From Nymphaea colorata (Eukaryota > Streptophyta > Magnoliopsida > Nymphaeales > Nymphaeaceae): 64,000 nucleotides of DNA. The notes below the pieces were generated by a model, which made no database searches, was not told where the DNA came from, and worked only from the letters and a program-made list of their open reading frames with translations. Location of the stretch: positions 18,846,802 through 18,910,801 of the forward strand of contig NC_045145.1 of assembly GCF_008831285.2 (NCBI RefSeq), given 5' to 3'. This document shows, in pieces, positions 37,400-49,855 of the stretch (within the stretch, counting starts at the first letter, position 1; the number at the start of each line of letters is the position of its first letter). The translations under genes and the position numbers were made by a program.

Positions 37400-38939
37400 T
37401 CGACAACAGCCGCCGAAGGAGAGACAATCTTGAGATTTGACTAATACTATCTATTTGGGATAATCAACAAGGTATGGAGAGAACCCTGTTCTCGTCAGAA
37501 GCTCCAGCAAACCTCCTTACCACGCAAACACGAAGACTAGAACAGAGGAAAGGACCGAAGTATAAGTAATACAAATAATACGAAGATATTGGTCGATGGG
37601 AGGAGCCAGGAAAATCCCCAACTTTCGTTTACTCTGTCCCAGAGAGAGGCGGGTTGCCTGTAGAAGAAGAAAATGGACGGGGAAACACGGACTGGAGAGA
37701 GGTTAACTTATAAAAAGTATAAAGGAAACAATCAAAATCCTAAATCCATGGAGCTTGCAAGTTGCAGAAAACGACGACGACGAGGCGCCGGCGCTCCGCC
37801 CTCGATCAAAGAGACGACCTTTCCCGCCCTTCCAGTCGCTGGAAAACGATGGCGCCACTGGTATTCTTGCAAAATAGCGCCCGCAGGAACCTCTCTGTAT
37901 GTGCGCCTCGCACGAGCTCCTGCAGCGCGCCCTTTCCCTTTCATTTTTTTTTATTTCCTTCGAGTTTGGGATGGTTTTATAATAAAATCATCTTTCTAGC
38001 TTGATCCACTACTCGTAGGTAATTAACATATAAATCTTCTCTTTATTGTTATTGACGATATGCTCCCTGATGTTTGCACTTTAAAGATGGATTTTCCTTT
38101 TCGTATTGTATCCTTTATTTATATTAATAATTTCTATTATGATATCTAGCACTTACCTGAAAAACTATTATGCTCTTGTGACATTTCAGCGGAAGAAAGA
38201 CAGAGAACATGATTATCTTTAGAAACTCACAGTAAAGAGAAAATTTGTCAGAGGTCAAACTAAATTAAAGAGAAAATCTCCTTTCCTAACATGTTCTACA
38301 TTAGGGTTTGTAACATTGCCAATCACTGTATGTTTGATAGATTACTTGCAAATTCAGCATTCATTTATGGTCACATGAGCTAGGCAGGACTTAGTTGAGC
38401 GACTCACCTAAAGTGCCCTATAAATTTGGTAGAGTAGATAAAGAATCCGCTCTCTAAAAGAAAGAAATTTTTTTTATATGATGTGTGTTGCCAAGATGTG
38501 TTTTGACATGAAAATTTTGCCTCAGAGAATTGAGTAACTCAACCCTTTGTTTGGAAAAATATTGTAGTTAGGAGAAACAAAACCTGCAAATAGATCATGA
38601 CATTAGTACTCATCTTTAAGCAAAATATTATGTTCACAGTGCAATTCAAAGTAGATATTTTTACATGATCACAACATCAATCGGGTTATATGGAGTTAGT
38701 GGTCGTTTGACAATAATAACAGAAATGTTACCATTCCATGCAATTTGCTCCAAAATTGGGACGGGGCAGATACATGAAACACCTTTAAAAGTATTCAATG
38801 AATCTGCTTCATTTTTTAGGGTACTTGAATTCAGCTTTTTAATTGGGTCTAGTAATTAGTTCACAACTTGGTTCAATTTGATTTAGTTTTGAGTGTTCCT
38901 TGGATTTTGAAGCTGTAAATGAATCGATTGAGGCGATTT

Positions 38940-39136
38940 AGTGGGTTTGTCTATATGTGAGCCCTGGGTTCGGGTCCAAATCTCTGATCAGCTCATGTAC
39001 TCTACTTGGACATTACGCTTGCACTCCAGTCGGGTCAAATCAGCCCACAACAAATTTTCCAGAGATCCAACAGCAACAATGCTCTTCGTGAGGAGAACAA
39101 AGAGAGAGAGAAGGAAAAAAAAAAAAAAAAAAAAAA
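38940..39136 (+). mobile_element. SINE-like retroposed element with A-tail
   Basis: The element is about 197 bp and ends in 23 consecutive A residues (39115-39137). It is flanked by a near-identical direct repeat: attgaggcgattt at 38927-38939 and attgatgccgattt at 39137-39150. Near its 5' end, ggttcgggtcc matches the Pol III B-box consensus GGTTCGANNCC except at one base. Size, tail and target-site duplication suggest a tRNA-derived SINE. No clear A-box at the expected distance is seen inside the duplication, so the family is unassigned and the head may be degenerate. Confidence 0.6.
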
Positions 39137-39504
39137 ATTGATGCCGATTTGAATTCTTATGGTTAGTTATATTTTGGATCCATATTTTGAGTGTCATTAT
39201 CCATTTAACTTTTGGATATGACTTATATTTAGATCCATATTTTGAGTTGGATTCAGAACTAGATTAACCTGTTCACCTTATTTGTATCGGATCAAAAAAC
39301 GCTGCGATATTTATTGAGTTATGGAATTCAATTATTCTAGTATATTGATCTTAGTATTCGTTTATGAGGTTTTCCTGAATGTGGCAAGGAGTCAGCTTAC
39401 ATTAACAAATGATCTATAGCGCATGTAAAATCAGAGGTCCTAAATTTGATAAGTTGAATAACAGTTTTATGCATATGCATTGGGTACCCAAGACCCAAAG
39501 AATC

Positions 39505-39628
39505 AAATTGTTTCATGAAACTTTGTGAATCATTCAGAGTAGAGATGTGGAGTTCTTGGAATAACTAAATTGTTTCATGAAACTTTGTGAATCATTCAGA
39601 GTAGAGATGTGGAGTTCTTGGAATAACT
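39505..39628. repeat. Perfect 62-bp tandem duplication
   Basis: The unit beginning aaattgtttcatgaaacttt and ending tcttggaataact is present twice in a row (39505-39566 and 39567-39628) with no mismatch. A third copy starts (aaattgt) but diverges at once. Confidence 0.95.
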
Positions 39629-40391
39629 AAATTGTGGATATAGTGACTCTCTTGAAGATCAATTTGCACTACTCGGATAATTTTTTATGAACAGCTTGGC
39701 AAAGAACTGGCTATGGATCGATTAGGCAAATGACCAACTGAGTCCGAATTATCTACTTCTCAGACCATGACAGGTCATAAAAGTCTAGAGCTCCTTAATT
39801 ATGTTTGAATGACTATTATTTGTTCATCAATAGACCTTAACGTCTTGGTTGATTCTGACATGTTAGGAAGCAATTAATTCGCATGTTATGACCTAGATTG
39901 GACATATAAACCACCTTTAAAATGGAGAGTTAGAAGAAAATTGGAAAGGTATATTAGACAGGTCGGAAAACGCCATATATGGTTTAAAACAGTCTCCAAA
40001 ACATTGATGCTTTGCTTTTTATGAAGACATAAATGAATTAGACTACTCTTCGGCAGTTCTTTTAAGTTGACATCCAGGCGGACATGAGTAGCAAGCAATA
40101 AAAAGTATTTTTGTCTATTGATATAATTGCCAGCATTTTGATAAAAGGAATTCTGATGACAAATACACATTCAAAGTACCTGTGAATACGTTACGATGGA
40201 TAAACCTGAGTATGGAAAACCTCATTAACTTTCCATAACAATAGAGTTATGAAGAAAAACATAACCACATAACCATCTTTGAGAGAAACTCATAATAGTT
40301 GGAGCTGGATGGCAATCTCATGGCCAAATGAGAGTGTTGGTTTATGGCCATAAGTCATGCCTTTTTTAAAATGGTTACCATAGCGTTGGTA

Positions 40392-40412
40392 TATATATAT
40401 ATATATATATAT
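40392..40412. repeat. TA microsatellite
   Basis: An alternating TA run in the GARS-SDR spacer. Confidence 0.8.
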
Positions 40413-40605
40413 AAATAAAAGGATAACTCTGGTTATCTAAAGTCACCCAGTCATTTAACTAATGTTATTGATCTAAGACGAATAGTTGAGAGAAAAACAA
40501 AGATAAATATTAAATGATAATTCTCTTTATTTTTCTTTTAACTGTCCATTATGTTGATTAAATGGTGCATATTAAATAGCTGGAAAAAAGCTAGAGTCCC
40601 CATTG

Positions 40606-40659
<54 letters not shown>

Positions 40660-40673
40660 GTGTGTGTGTGTGT
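40606..40673. repeat. Compound TC-TA-TG microsatellite
   Basis: Consecutive runs of TC, then TA, then TG occupy 68 bases. Adjacent runs differ by single-base transitions, which suggests successive slippage from one ancestral dinucleotide tract. Confidence 0.9.
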
Positions 40674-42621
40674 TGGTAGACCAAATTCTTTAGATCACAA
40701 AGGGATTACAGAACTTCGCTAACTCCAATGTGCCACGGCAACACCACTCGAAGAAAACACATGCTCTTACCGAGTTCTTTCAGTCCCAATTTGATTTGCA
40801 ACAGATGAAAAGCGACAACCTACATGAATCCAAATTCAGTTATGCGTCTAGTCACAGTATCAACCTTTTCGCCAATGCAGATCAAATCACGACTCTACTT
40901 AAAAGGATGGCACACCACTACATCTGCTCATTAATTTATGTTGTATGTCAATTTATCTTTATCAGGACACTGACAAATTGGAGACGACCAAATCTCTGGG
41001 TTATAATATTACTTGTGGGCCTTTTTACTTGAAATGATTGATGCTAAAAAGGTGTATATGATAAGAGTATTTAGTAAGCTCATGGGCAGGCTTGCGGGAG
41101 ATGTAGTCATTTGAATTACATAGTCTCCATTTCCGTGCACAAGTTAAAATAATTGGTATGGGCATTACATTCAAGAACTGAAATCTTTCAAATATCCTAT
41201 CTTGTCTTCATTGCTGTCAAATATTGAGAAGGATCCTTTTGGGTATGGAAATAACTTGCAGATCTTGTTGACTCTACTCCTTCTGCTTCAGGGCAATCTT
41301 CCTTTACTTATTTTTCAACATTATCCGGCCATAAAAGTAGCATTTCTTAAAGATGCATGCCTAGAAAAAGAAGACAAACCATTTAGTTTGGGATGTTTAA
41401 TTATTTGAGAGCATGGTAGCTTCTAAACGTGTATGCTGTCACAAACTTTTACATATTAAATGAATGATACTTAATGCCCATACCATTTTTTTAAAAAAAT
41501 GTTCTAACTAAAGAAAAGTTATGGACAATATAACATTTCAATATGGGCTAGAATCTTTCAGGCGTCATGCATATCTTCATTTAAACCCAAAAAGGGTAAC
41601 TGATATTCAAGTAATTTTTATAAGATATTGAAACCTTTTAAATGTGTAGTAATTTGTTTCTCAAACTAAAGAGCGAGACTGCTTGGCGCGAGAGGCATGC
41701 ATAAGAGTTAGGTTTTCGCTAATCTAAGTCTATCCAAAGCCAGACTCAGAGGTTCGGATCACTTTTGATCCAAAGTGGTCGGTTTAGAAGAGCTAAGAGA
41801 ACCTCGGTTGCATTACTCCGGCAATCTTTCTAGGAGTGTCTTCGAAGCCGTTGGAAAAGAAACATAGTAAAAAACAATAATTTTTTTAAGTATACTTTAA
41901 GAGCAGAAAATTTTTTGAAGGACAAATTTCCAACATGTTTGTTTGTCTTACTTGTTTCTAGATTAAAAAATTAATACAATTTATGCTACCATGGGGAGAA
42001 AAAAATTCACTCGTTTACCAAAATACAAAGTGAGCATTTACTCGGGTGTATCTAGTTTAATTGCTTTCCAAAACTTCAACTTGACTGTCCTATGTTACAG
42101 AATATATTTATGTGCGCAATGAAACACTACATGAAAAGAGGAAGTTAGTCCCACTTCAGTAGCCAAATTTTGTCCGAATGTTCGCAAATGGTTTATTCAT
42201 GTAAGGTGCGTAAGACTTAGATAACGAAGTTTACAAATGATGTAACTAAACGAAGAAGAAAGTGCAACAGATGGAAAATGCAGAACGGCGGCGAAGTAGA
42301 ATTTTCTGCGGAATCTGCAACAGACAGAAGTAAATGAGATGATGCGTGAATCAGAATAATCATAATCGGCAGCCACGAGGGACAACCTCAGTAGCGAAGG
42401 AGGGCCCCGATAGCAACAATCGAGGCTACCATATACAGACAGTTGTGAAGGGGGCCGCCATTTTTCCGCGTGAGTTTGTTGCCACACATTGTTGGCCTGC
42501 CCTTTTCCCTCCAACCAAACAGGGCGTTAACGTCCGAGGCGGTTGATTGCTTCTACTGATTTACTACGCAAACTCGAGAAGCCCTGCATATTTGTGGAGC
42601 CACCGAGCCCCTCCCCATCTC

Positions 42622-42628
42622 TATAAAT
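42622..42628 (+). promoter_or_regulatory. TATA box of the SDR gene
   Basis: The sequence tctcTATAAATctc lies 111 bases before the ATG at 42733. It is a consensus plant TATA box at a distance allowing a start about 30 bases downstream and a 5' UTR of about 75-80 bases. Confidence 0.6.
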
Positions 42629-42732
42629 CTCGAGCCCAACGATGGGGGATGGGAGAAAGACGAAAGGGAACGAATAAGAGAGTGAAATATCAGACGACGT
42701 AATCGTCCTGTTCGAAGAGGAAGGAGAAGACA

Positions 42733-45700
42733 ATGGGCAGTGGTGATAGCGAGTTGGTGGTGTTGATAACCGGGTGTACTCTCGGTGGCATAGGCCATGC
42801 TCTGGCGGTGGCGTTTGCATCCAAGGGTTGCAGGGTTGTGGCCACCAGCAGGTCGCTGAACTCCATGGAAGCCCTCGATCGCACCAACGCCGGCATCTTT
42901 CTGGAGGAATTGGACGTCTCTTCCCCGGACAGCATTGATCGGGCTATCAACAGTGTTATGAGCAGGTACGGCAGGATTGATGTGCTTGTTAATAATGCTG
43001 GGGTTCACTCCGTCGGCCCCCTTGCTGAGCTTCCCTTGGAATCGTTGCAGAGCACCTTCGATACCAATGTCTTCGGTATAGTCCTCGAACCCATATCTCT
43101 GTCTCCCTCCCTCTCTCTCTATCTCATCCATTTTTGCTGGCTGGCCAATTTTTACTATTTTCTGATTTGGTTTTCTTATACGACCATTTGGATTGGAAAG
43201 TCTGAATTCGCATTTATATGATTCGTTAACAGTACCCTTTCTGGTTTTTACTGTTCTTTTGCACCTCTTGCAGTCGTTTAACTTTGCGTTTCAAGATCAA
43301 CTCTAGTCGACCAGGGTTTAAGAAACTTGATCCGTTAGTCCTGATCTGATAAATGGTTTGGGTTTTTGCGTTCATACCTGGTTTTTCCAAGATTTTCGCG
43401 CCCAGTAACGAAGTATTTCGGTACCAAACTCTTATCACATTCCTTTGCTGAAGTTAATTGACTCGGACATCATGCTCTCTCTCTATACACACACATTCTT
43501 GGTGCCACTGGAGGAATAAAAATTACACGTTTTCCAAATACGTGTAATTTTTGTCAAGTATATTGTGACTAATTTTTGGAGTTGTGGTTTGCATGATCCG
43601 TTTAGAAGAGGAGAAATCGTGAGATCTTTGTTGAAAAGAGTAATAACGTGTTTTCCTTCTCTGATTAAAGGGTGAAGACAGATATTTTCGTGTTATGCTT
43701 TTTAACACCACTTAAGGGATAGTCTGATGGAAATTTGTGGGTAAAAGGAAATACAGGCATTTGTAATCAGCCTGTCTCGGAATCTGAGTTCCTAAAATAG
43801 TCATGGGCTGCAGCCTACTAAGGTAATGATTTTATTCAGAATTGCTACTCTGCTCGATCGTACTTGCTTGTATTTCAATCGTGCTACTTTTAATGAGGGC
43901 AGGTTCCGTTCTCTTTCCATGTTCATTGTTAATTATTAGGTAGAAAGCAACGACAAGAGTGCCAAAACATGGGAAAGCTTCCTTTTGGATGACCACAGAG
44001 AACAAGTTTCGACAATCTTTAGAGATTTTATGAGATTCTTTCTTGAAGGAAACAAGCAACCAAATGCAGGTGGTGATGAGCACATGAGAAATGACTCCTA
44101 GTTATATTAAGAAGCTGAAATTCAGAAGTTGGTCAGCTGGGAAAAAAAAAAAAAGAATAAAGAAAATAATGGACTCAAGGCTTGTGAATGCATATGTTGG
44201 AAGTTATAAACAAGGAAACCTAAACCAAACATTGCCGAATGCTAATCAAATTTGGCATCAAATAGCTCATCAAATAAAAACACTGAAAGATTGGGAAGCT
44301 CAAGCTCCAAAAGTTAACTGGAGAGCAGCATCCATGGAGTTTTACATGCTCAAGGATTTCAAATCATTACTGGATTTTCCTGAGCCTTCAAAGAGAAGGA
44401 ACCATGAAATTTTTACAATACTGCAAAGGATAAAAAGTGGTTGTGGGGTAAACAAGGAAATTGTATCCACTGAAGAGTAGTTTGGGTTGCTTTTGTTTTA
44501 TAGGCCTTTTGGATTACAAACTATATTCTAATCGTCTTATGAGCAAAGAACAGAGATAATTCTCGATGTCTTACACCTGCACTTTTTCTCTTTTCTCTCT
44601 ACTGCTAGCAGCTAATTTCTTTCTATTATTGATTCTGTCATTCCTGTTTCTTATCCATTTTATACGCCAAATCAACAAGCCAAAGTATGAACATCATTTT
44701 CTGACAAATTGGCAATCCGTAGCTTTGGAAAGACGAGCAATGTTACTCATGGGTTCTTTTTCTTCTAGTTTGTTCATCTTCATGCTACCTTGTGTAGTCT
44801 TACAGGACACTATTATATTACAGACTTCTTCACTAGTAGAATTATCAAAGTTCCCTATCATAGGAAGCAGCATTCTTCTATGAAAATTGGCCTCTCTGAA
44901 TGAAGTTATGTGGATAAATACCACTAGATTGTGGAGTTTCAAAGTTTGTTTGCACTTATATTTGCTTTGTCCTATCATACCTCTGTTCATTGTGCCCTCT
45001 TTATGCATTTTGTTTTTGTTTTGCTCTACTTTTTTCCTTACAGGCCCCATGAGAGTTATTCAAGCAGTGACCCCACACATGCTGAAGAGAAGGTCAGGCA
45101 AGATAGTAAATATTGGAAGTGTTGTTGCTTTGGCACCTGGACCTTGGGCTGGTGCTTATTCTGCATCTAAAGCTGCGCTTCATGCTTTGACTGACACCTT
45201 AAGGTTTGCAACACTTCCTTATTTTCCCCTGCTCTCTCTTTTATTCTTTAACACATTGCATTGCTTCGAAAATGTGGACCTTTGTTAGGTATTTTATTCA
45301 ATGAGTGAAAAAAAGGTTGCAACTTACACTTTCTTGCCAACAAGACTTAACACGACGTGTTTTCCATGTCAATGGAAATAGAATTCTTGAACCAATTCTT
45401 CTGATTGGGGAATGCAAAAAATAGTGGAGCTTAGCAAATCATTGTGGCATTAAGTCACGCATAGCTTGGTGAACTGATTTACACACCTATAAAGATGAAT
45501 GGAAGCATGGTACTAACTACTAAGACATGTCCAAGTAATTCTTGTACATTTTCATGCAACAGGCATTTCTCTTTAATTACAATGTAAACACTAGTATGCA
45601 AAGATCCAGATTGGGCAGGATAACCAAGCAGAAATTCTATCTATGAGTACTGTATATATTCAGGTGATAATTAGAATTTTTTGTGCATCAATAAACGGAA

Positions 45701-47009
45701 ACTGTAAATAGTTCAAGCAGGAGAATTGTGACATGCCTATGGCAGTGGTAAGTTATGAAATAGCTTCATGAGACTTGCGTAAAACTCTGGATTGTGCATT
45801 CTCACAGTCAGGCTTAAACGTCAATAACAATACGTGGTTACAAATTGGCTAAATCACTGTATACTATAAATTGAAAGGTATGGTTTACTTCACATTTTTC
45901 AGAAAGGATAAAATTGTGAAATATGATTGGTATTTTTATAGCACGTATCAAGTAGTGGATTTTTCCTAATGGCGTCAACTCTAATGAGACATTAGTGTCG
46001 GACAAAAAGCTTTTAATGGGCATTTCCAAAGGGTTCTGCTACTGCTCCATCAAGGCTACAGGACCAAAATTTCCTTCCTAACTGATTAGGAAAGGCATGC
46101 ACATATTCCTTATGCCACTTCAGAGACTACTGGAAGTTTTTATATTTACACTTCCTTCCTTTTACGTTAGTCCTTTATATAACTACTGTAGCAATTCTAT
46201 GTGAATTTTCTCATAAGATGATGATGATGATAAGTAGACTAATTTCGTTCCTTGTTGTGTTTGGAGGATCCATTCCTTCGATTGTTATTATGTCTCTGGG
46301 CTTTTTTATTCTCATTATTTTGAATTTGAGATGTGGTTTCACAAAAGGGTTGTAGCTGAATCTCGTCACAACTGTTGGGGGAGAAATCAATTAGAAGTGT
46401 CTTAAATTTGAAAATACTCCACTTGCAACACCTTGCATCACCCCTTTATTTTCCAGTTGCATCATCCTGGACTCACGGTTGGCGTTAAATGTTGGGTACC
46501 TGAAGATTGGATGAATGAATAAATAAGCGAAGTCTTCAACTATGGTTCAAAGAAGAAATTTCATCCTTTCTCCTTTATTTACAATATAGAAGATTACTTA
46601 GTTGCTTATTAGTGTCTTACATGTTTATCCTCGTCTTACTAAAGCCAAAACCATTTTATTTTCTCATTGCAGAATGGAACTGAAGGGTTTTAACATTGAT
46701 GTCATTACTGTTGTACCTGGAGGTATTAAAACAAATCTTGCAAACAATTCATTAACCAGTTACTCTAAGTTGCCTGAGTGGAAGTTCTACAAGCCATTTG
46801 AAGCGGCCATTCAAGCAAGGACCCATGCCTCACAGGGCAAGAAATGCACTCCAGCAGAGGAGTTCGCAGAGAAGACTGTGACTGTTGTGCTTCGAAAAAA
46901 TCCACCAGCATGGTTCTCTTATGGCCGATACTCCACTATGTTTTCCATTCTATACCATGTTCCTCTGTGGGTGCGTGACTCGCTATTCAGACAGATAATG
47001 AAATGTTGA
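42733..47009 (+). CDS. AYR1-like short-chain dehydrogenase (NADPH-dependent 1-acyldihydroxyacetone-phosphate reductase type), three exons
   Basis: Exons 42733-43075, 45044-45203 and 46673-47009 encode 279 residues. The Rossmann cofactor motif TGCTLGGIG is at residues 13-21, with VATSRS after beta-2; the Arg favours NADP(H). NNAG is at 87-90. The catalytic residues are complete: S140 (IGSVVA) and Y153-x3-K157 (YSASK), followed by [10 protein letters not shown]. The family (classical SDR, plant homologues of yeast Ayr1p) reduces 1-acyl-DHAP to lysophosphatidate in ether-lipid or glycerolipid synthesis. That exact substrate is inferred from family only. Unlike yeast Ayr1p, I see no obvious C-terminal membrane span; the tail ([18 protein letters not shown]) is only moderately hydrophobic. 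A TATA box precedes the gene. Intron 1 (2 kb) carries a coding-like fragment and a 13-bp hairpin. Confidence 0.93.
43518..43552. repeat. Perfect 13-bp inverted repeat in SDR intron 1
   Basis: The arm aaaaattacacgt (43518-43530) is followed by a 9-base loop and its exact reverse complement acgtgtaattttt (43540-43552). It can form a stable hairpin in DNA or RNA. No flanking duplication is seen. Confidence 0.85.
43940..44480 (+). pseudogene. Coding-like fragment of unknown family inside SDR intron 1
   Basis: Two adjacent open stretches in different frames read like protein. The first (43940-44104) gives [20 protein letters not shown], then FFLEGN, before a stop. The second (44091-44480) gives 129 codons including [35 protein letters not shown] and [18 protein letters not shown]. 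Their amino-acid composition (amphipathic, W/D/E/K-balanced) differs from the surrounding AT-rich intron. I do not recognise the family. A frameshift and stop between the pieces suggest a decayed insertion or a missed intron. No start context or A-tail is evident. It could be chance. Confidence 0.3.
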
Positions 47010-48807
47010 TATGTGGCTGATTAATATCGGTAGGGCAGAGTGTTCGGTCACGAACTAGTCATCAGATATTTTGGCAATGGTAATCGCAGCATTATCCCTT
47101 AATCAATAAGATGGTTTCCTTTGATTGAAAATCCAGAGAGTGGAGACAAGGAGAGGCATAAATCTATTATTGCCTCTCAGCAGGTCTCTATAAGATGGTC
47201 ACTCTGGTTCTGGTTGTTTATTCTCGGTATCTAAGATGTCGTTTAAGACATTGTAATAAAAGGCTCTTTTATGGAGTTTTGGCGTTGGGAACCTTCTATT
47301 CGTTGTTATTGTTTGAAAATAAGATTAAAGAAAAGCAGTTGGACGTTTTCTTTGCTTCTGATCTGAAGAACATTGTGTCGAAGGGGGCCACCCAAAACGT
47401 TTATGTGCTCCAGTAAGATCTTTAACAGGTTCAGAGCATGTTACCTGATGCATAAGCTGGAAGATGTATCCGTAAAATGAAAAATCATATTTTCTTTGTT
47501 AGGAGGCATTTGAGCAGGTGAAATTTGTCTTGAACAAGTTTATATTACTACTTATATCCAATCTGAGGGTGAAAATAGTCCCTGACTCGGTGAGCATCAC
47601 ACTGCAAGATCATAACAATTGGAAGTACATATAAGATATCGACAATTAAGAGATATCACTACATCAGTAAATTTTCAACATATTTCTTAAAATTGTTTAA
47701 GCTTAAAACATAATTGTTTGCTATTGGATCTCTAACTTTCCAAATCAATTTCTTACTTAAGGTTGGCTCTGTCGCCTCAAGAGAAATTTGCTTTCCTCTT
47801 GAAGTCCCACACTTGAAGGACTTGCTCCTTTGTGGAATCTTGAGACTAGTGACCATTTTTCTTTTTCTTTCTTGCGATTAGTGACAATTTTTCTTTTTCT
47901 TTTTTTTTAATAGAAGACTTGTTCCTCGCCCTTAGCAGGTCATGCTCCTTGCGTGCTATCATTGGTCACCACCTTTAAGCAGCCCTTGCAGCCAATCATG
48001 ATAGAGACTTGCTGAAAGTTTTATTAAAATTCTCATATGAATATGAACTATTCTAAGATGACTGCTTTCTCACCAAACAAACCTTCACAAATATAATGAG
48101 GCAAAACATCTTCAAATAGCTATGACATCTAAATTTCTATTTGCTTAGCATAACTTATCAAATCATGAAATTAGTAAGTATAGCAAATGGAGCATGATAG
48201 GCATCTTGAAGATACTATTCTTCTCATTTGAGATACGAGAGAGTGGGGAAAGTTTTTACTCGTGTTTGACTAAGGAACAGAGACTGCTCAACCCTATGGT
48301 GCAATTTGACGAAGGTGGCAATTCTTCTTACTTCCAAAGCACCCTCCTTCACATTGGAACTTGTTTATTGAGTAACTGGAAATCGGAGCTCATCCCCTTT
48401 CTCAAATTGAAACCATTCCCACTGGGCAATTAGACTCGAGTTAAGTGTTGGACCAGTATAACTTTTTATGTTCCGTTAATTCATTAAGTAACCGGACCTA
48501 CGATCCAGTTTGAGTATTCATTACGCCCCTATTATTTCCAACTGCAGATTGTATGGAACTCTTCTTGACACCTTTGCTTTGGTGCTGGATGATGAGGACA
48601 GCTAATCACTGGTCAGTTTGCTTCTCAAAACTAAGCAGAGAAGAGGGGGAAAAGAGGAACTTCCGAGGGCTTGTTTGACTGACTAAGCATTAAGTTCATG
48701 TGCAAAAAACTTGGATTTTCTGTCAGACCCTTTCAAGGCCTATTGAAAGTTCAGAAAAACTTTACTAACTTGTATCAAACCAGATGCAGAAGTTTTATTC
48801 TTTCTAA

Positions 48808-49055
48808 GGGGGCGTTTGGATGACACCCTCTTCTAACCCAGTTTTTTAAAGGTTTAGTTTATGAAAACCAAGTTTTTTAATGAATTTTAGAAACTTGTTT
48901 TTCTTGTTTGGGTGACACATTCTAACCTGATTTTTAAATAACCTAAAGGGAACCAGGTTTAAACTGAGTTTTTCTTCAAGCCCAGTTTTAATGGCACCCT
49001 AAAAACATGCTTTTGCTTTCAAAACCTGGTTTTTGAAGTGTCAACCAAACACCCC
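48808..49055. mobile_element. Tourist-like (PIF/Harbinger) MITE, 248 bp
   Basis: The element begins GGGGGCGTTTGGATGACAC and ends with GTGTCAACCAAACACCCC. The terminal inverted repeats match over about 18-19 bases with few mismatches. It is flanked on both sides by TAA (48805-48807 and 49056-49058), the target-site duplication typical of PIF/Harbinger elements. The interior is noncoding and AT-rich, with subterminal aaaacc/ggtttt repeats in both orientations. It is therefore non-autonomous; no transposase is present in the window. Confidence 0.85.
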
Positions 49056-49647
49056 TAATTCATTTGCATTTCCATGAGTACTACTGTACATCTCTCCACC
49101 GACCCACCTTCAAATAAGGTGGACCAAGATATTCTGTTTCTTTTTTCCCTTTTTAATTGAAAGGTTATGTTTATCAAACCGATGTGAGATCAATACAGTT
49201 CCGTGGAAACGAATGGTGGACACTAAGAAGGGACGTGAAGGCTGAGTTCATGTTAGGCAGCTGTAAATGCTGTGATTGCTTTACAGAGTTTATGGAAAAG
49301 AGACAAGGTTACGGATGAAAGGATTTCTCAAAAGAAAAGAAACTTAAAAAAATGTTCCCTTCACAAAGCTGTCCGGCGGGGCGCTGGTTCCAAAAAAGAT
49401 GAAGAATGAAGAACACAAAGCACCAAACATACTTTCTCTCGGGATCTTCAAAAGAAACCGAAACATCCAATTAAAAGAAAGGAGTTCTTCTCTCTTCTGC
49501 GAGAGCGGAACGCGACCAGTGGGGAATGGCAGGAATGTGGGATATCTAACTCGCTTCTTTACATGCAACCAAAGCTGCCATTTTCATCTGTTGCTGCTGC
49601 GGCTCTTGTGTCAGTTAAGTTCTCCCTTTTCCCATTAGTGGACTAGT

Positions 49648-49855
49648 ACTTGAGCTTTGGGAGTATTCTCGTCCTTCACCTTTCTTTCCTTGCACTGTTC
49701 GTTATCCTCACACTTTTTTCCTCGCTGTTCCTCCCTCTCTCTCTCTCGAGAACTTGAGCTTTGAGAGTATTCTTGTCCTTCACCTTTCTTTTCTTGCACT
49801 GTTCGTTATCCTTTCGCTTTTTTCTCAACCTCTCTCTCTCTCTACGTGGGTGGCT
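49648..49855. repeat. 104-bp tandem duplication, slightly diverged
   Basis: The block beginning acttgagctttg.gagtattct and containing gtccttcacctttct and cttgcactgttcgttatcct occurs at 49648-49751 and 49752-49855. A few substitutions separate the copies, and each ends in a CT-rich run. Confidence 0.85.

Larger units (their letters stand above)
37400..42732. other. Spacer between divergent GARS and SDR genes
   Basis: The left end is the GARS promoter and 5' UTR (minus). The right end is the SDR promoter with a TATA box at 42622. Between them the DNA is AT-rich without a recognisable gene. It holds a SINE-like insertion (38940-39136), a 62-bp tandem duplication (39505-39628) and compound TC/TA/TG microsatellites near 40390 and 40606. 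Open frames such as 40730-41032 lack family motifs. Confidence 0.5.

Noticed and set aside
40730-41032. 100-codon open stretch in the GARS-SDR spacer
   Set aside because: No similarity recognised; AT-rich surroundings; no splice partners.
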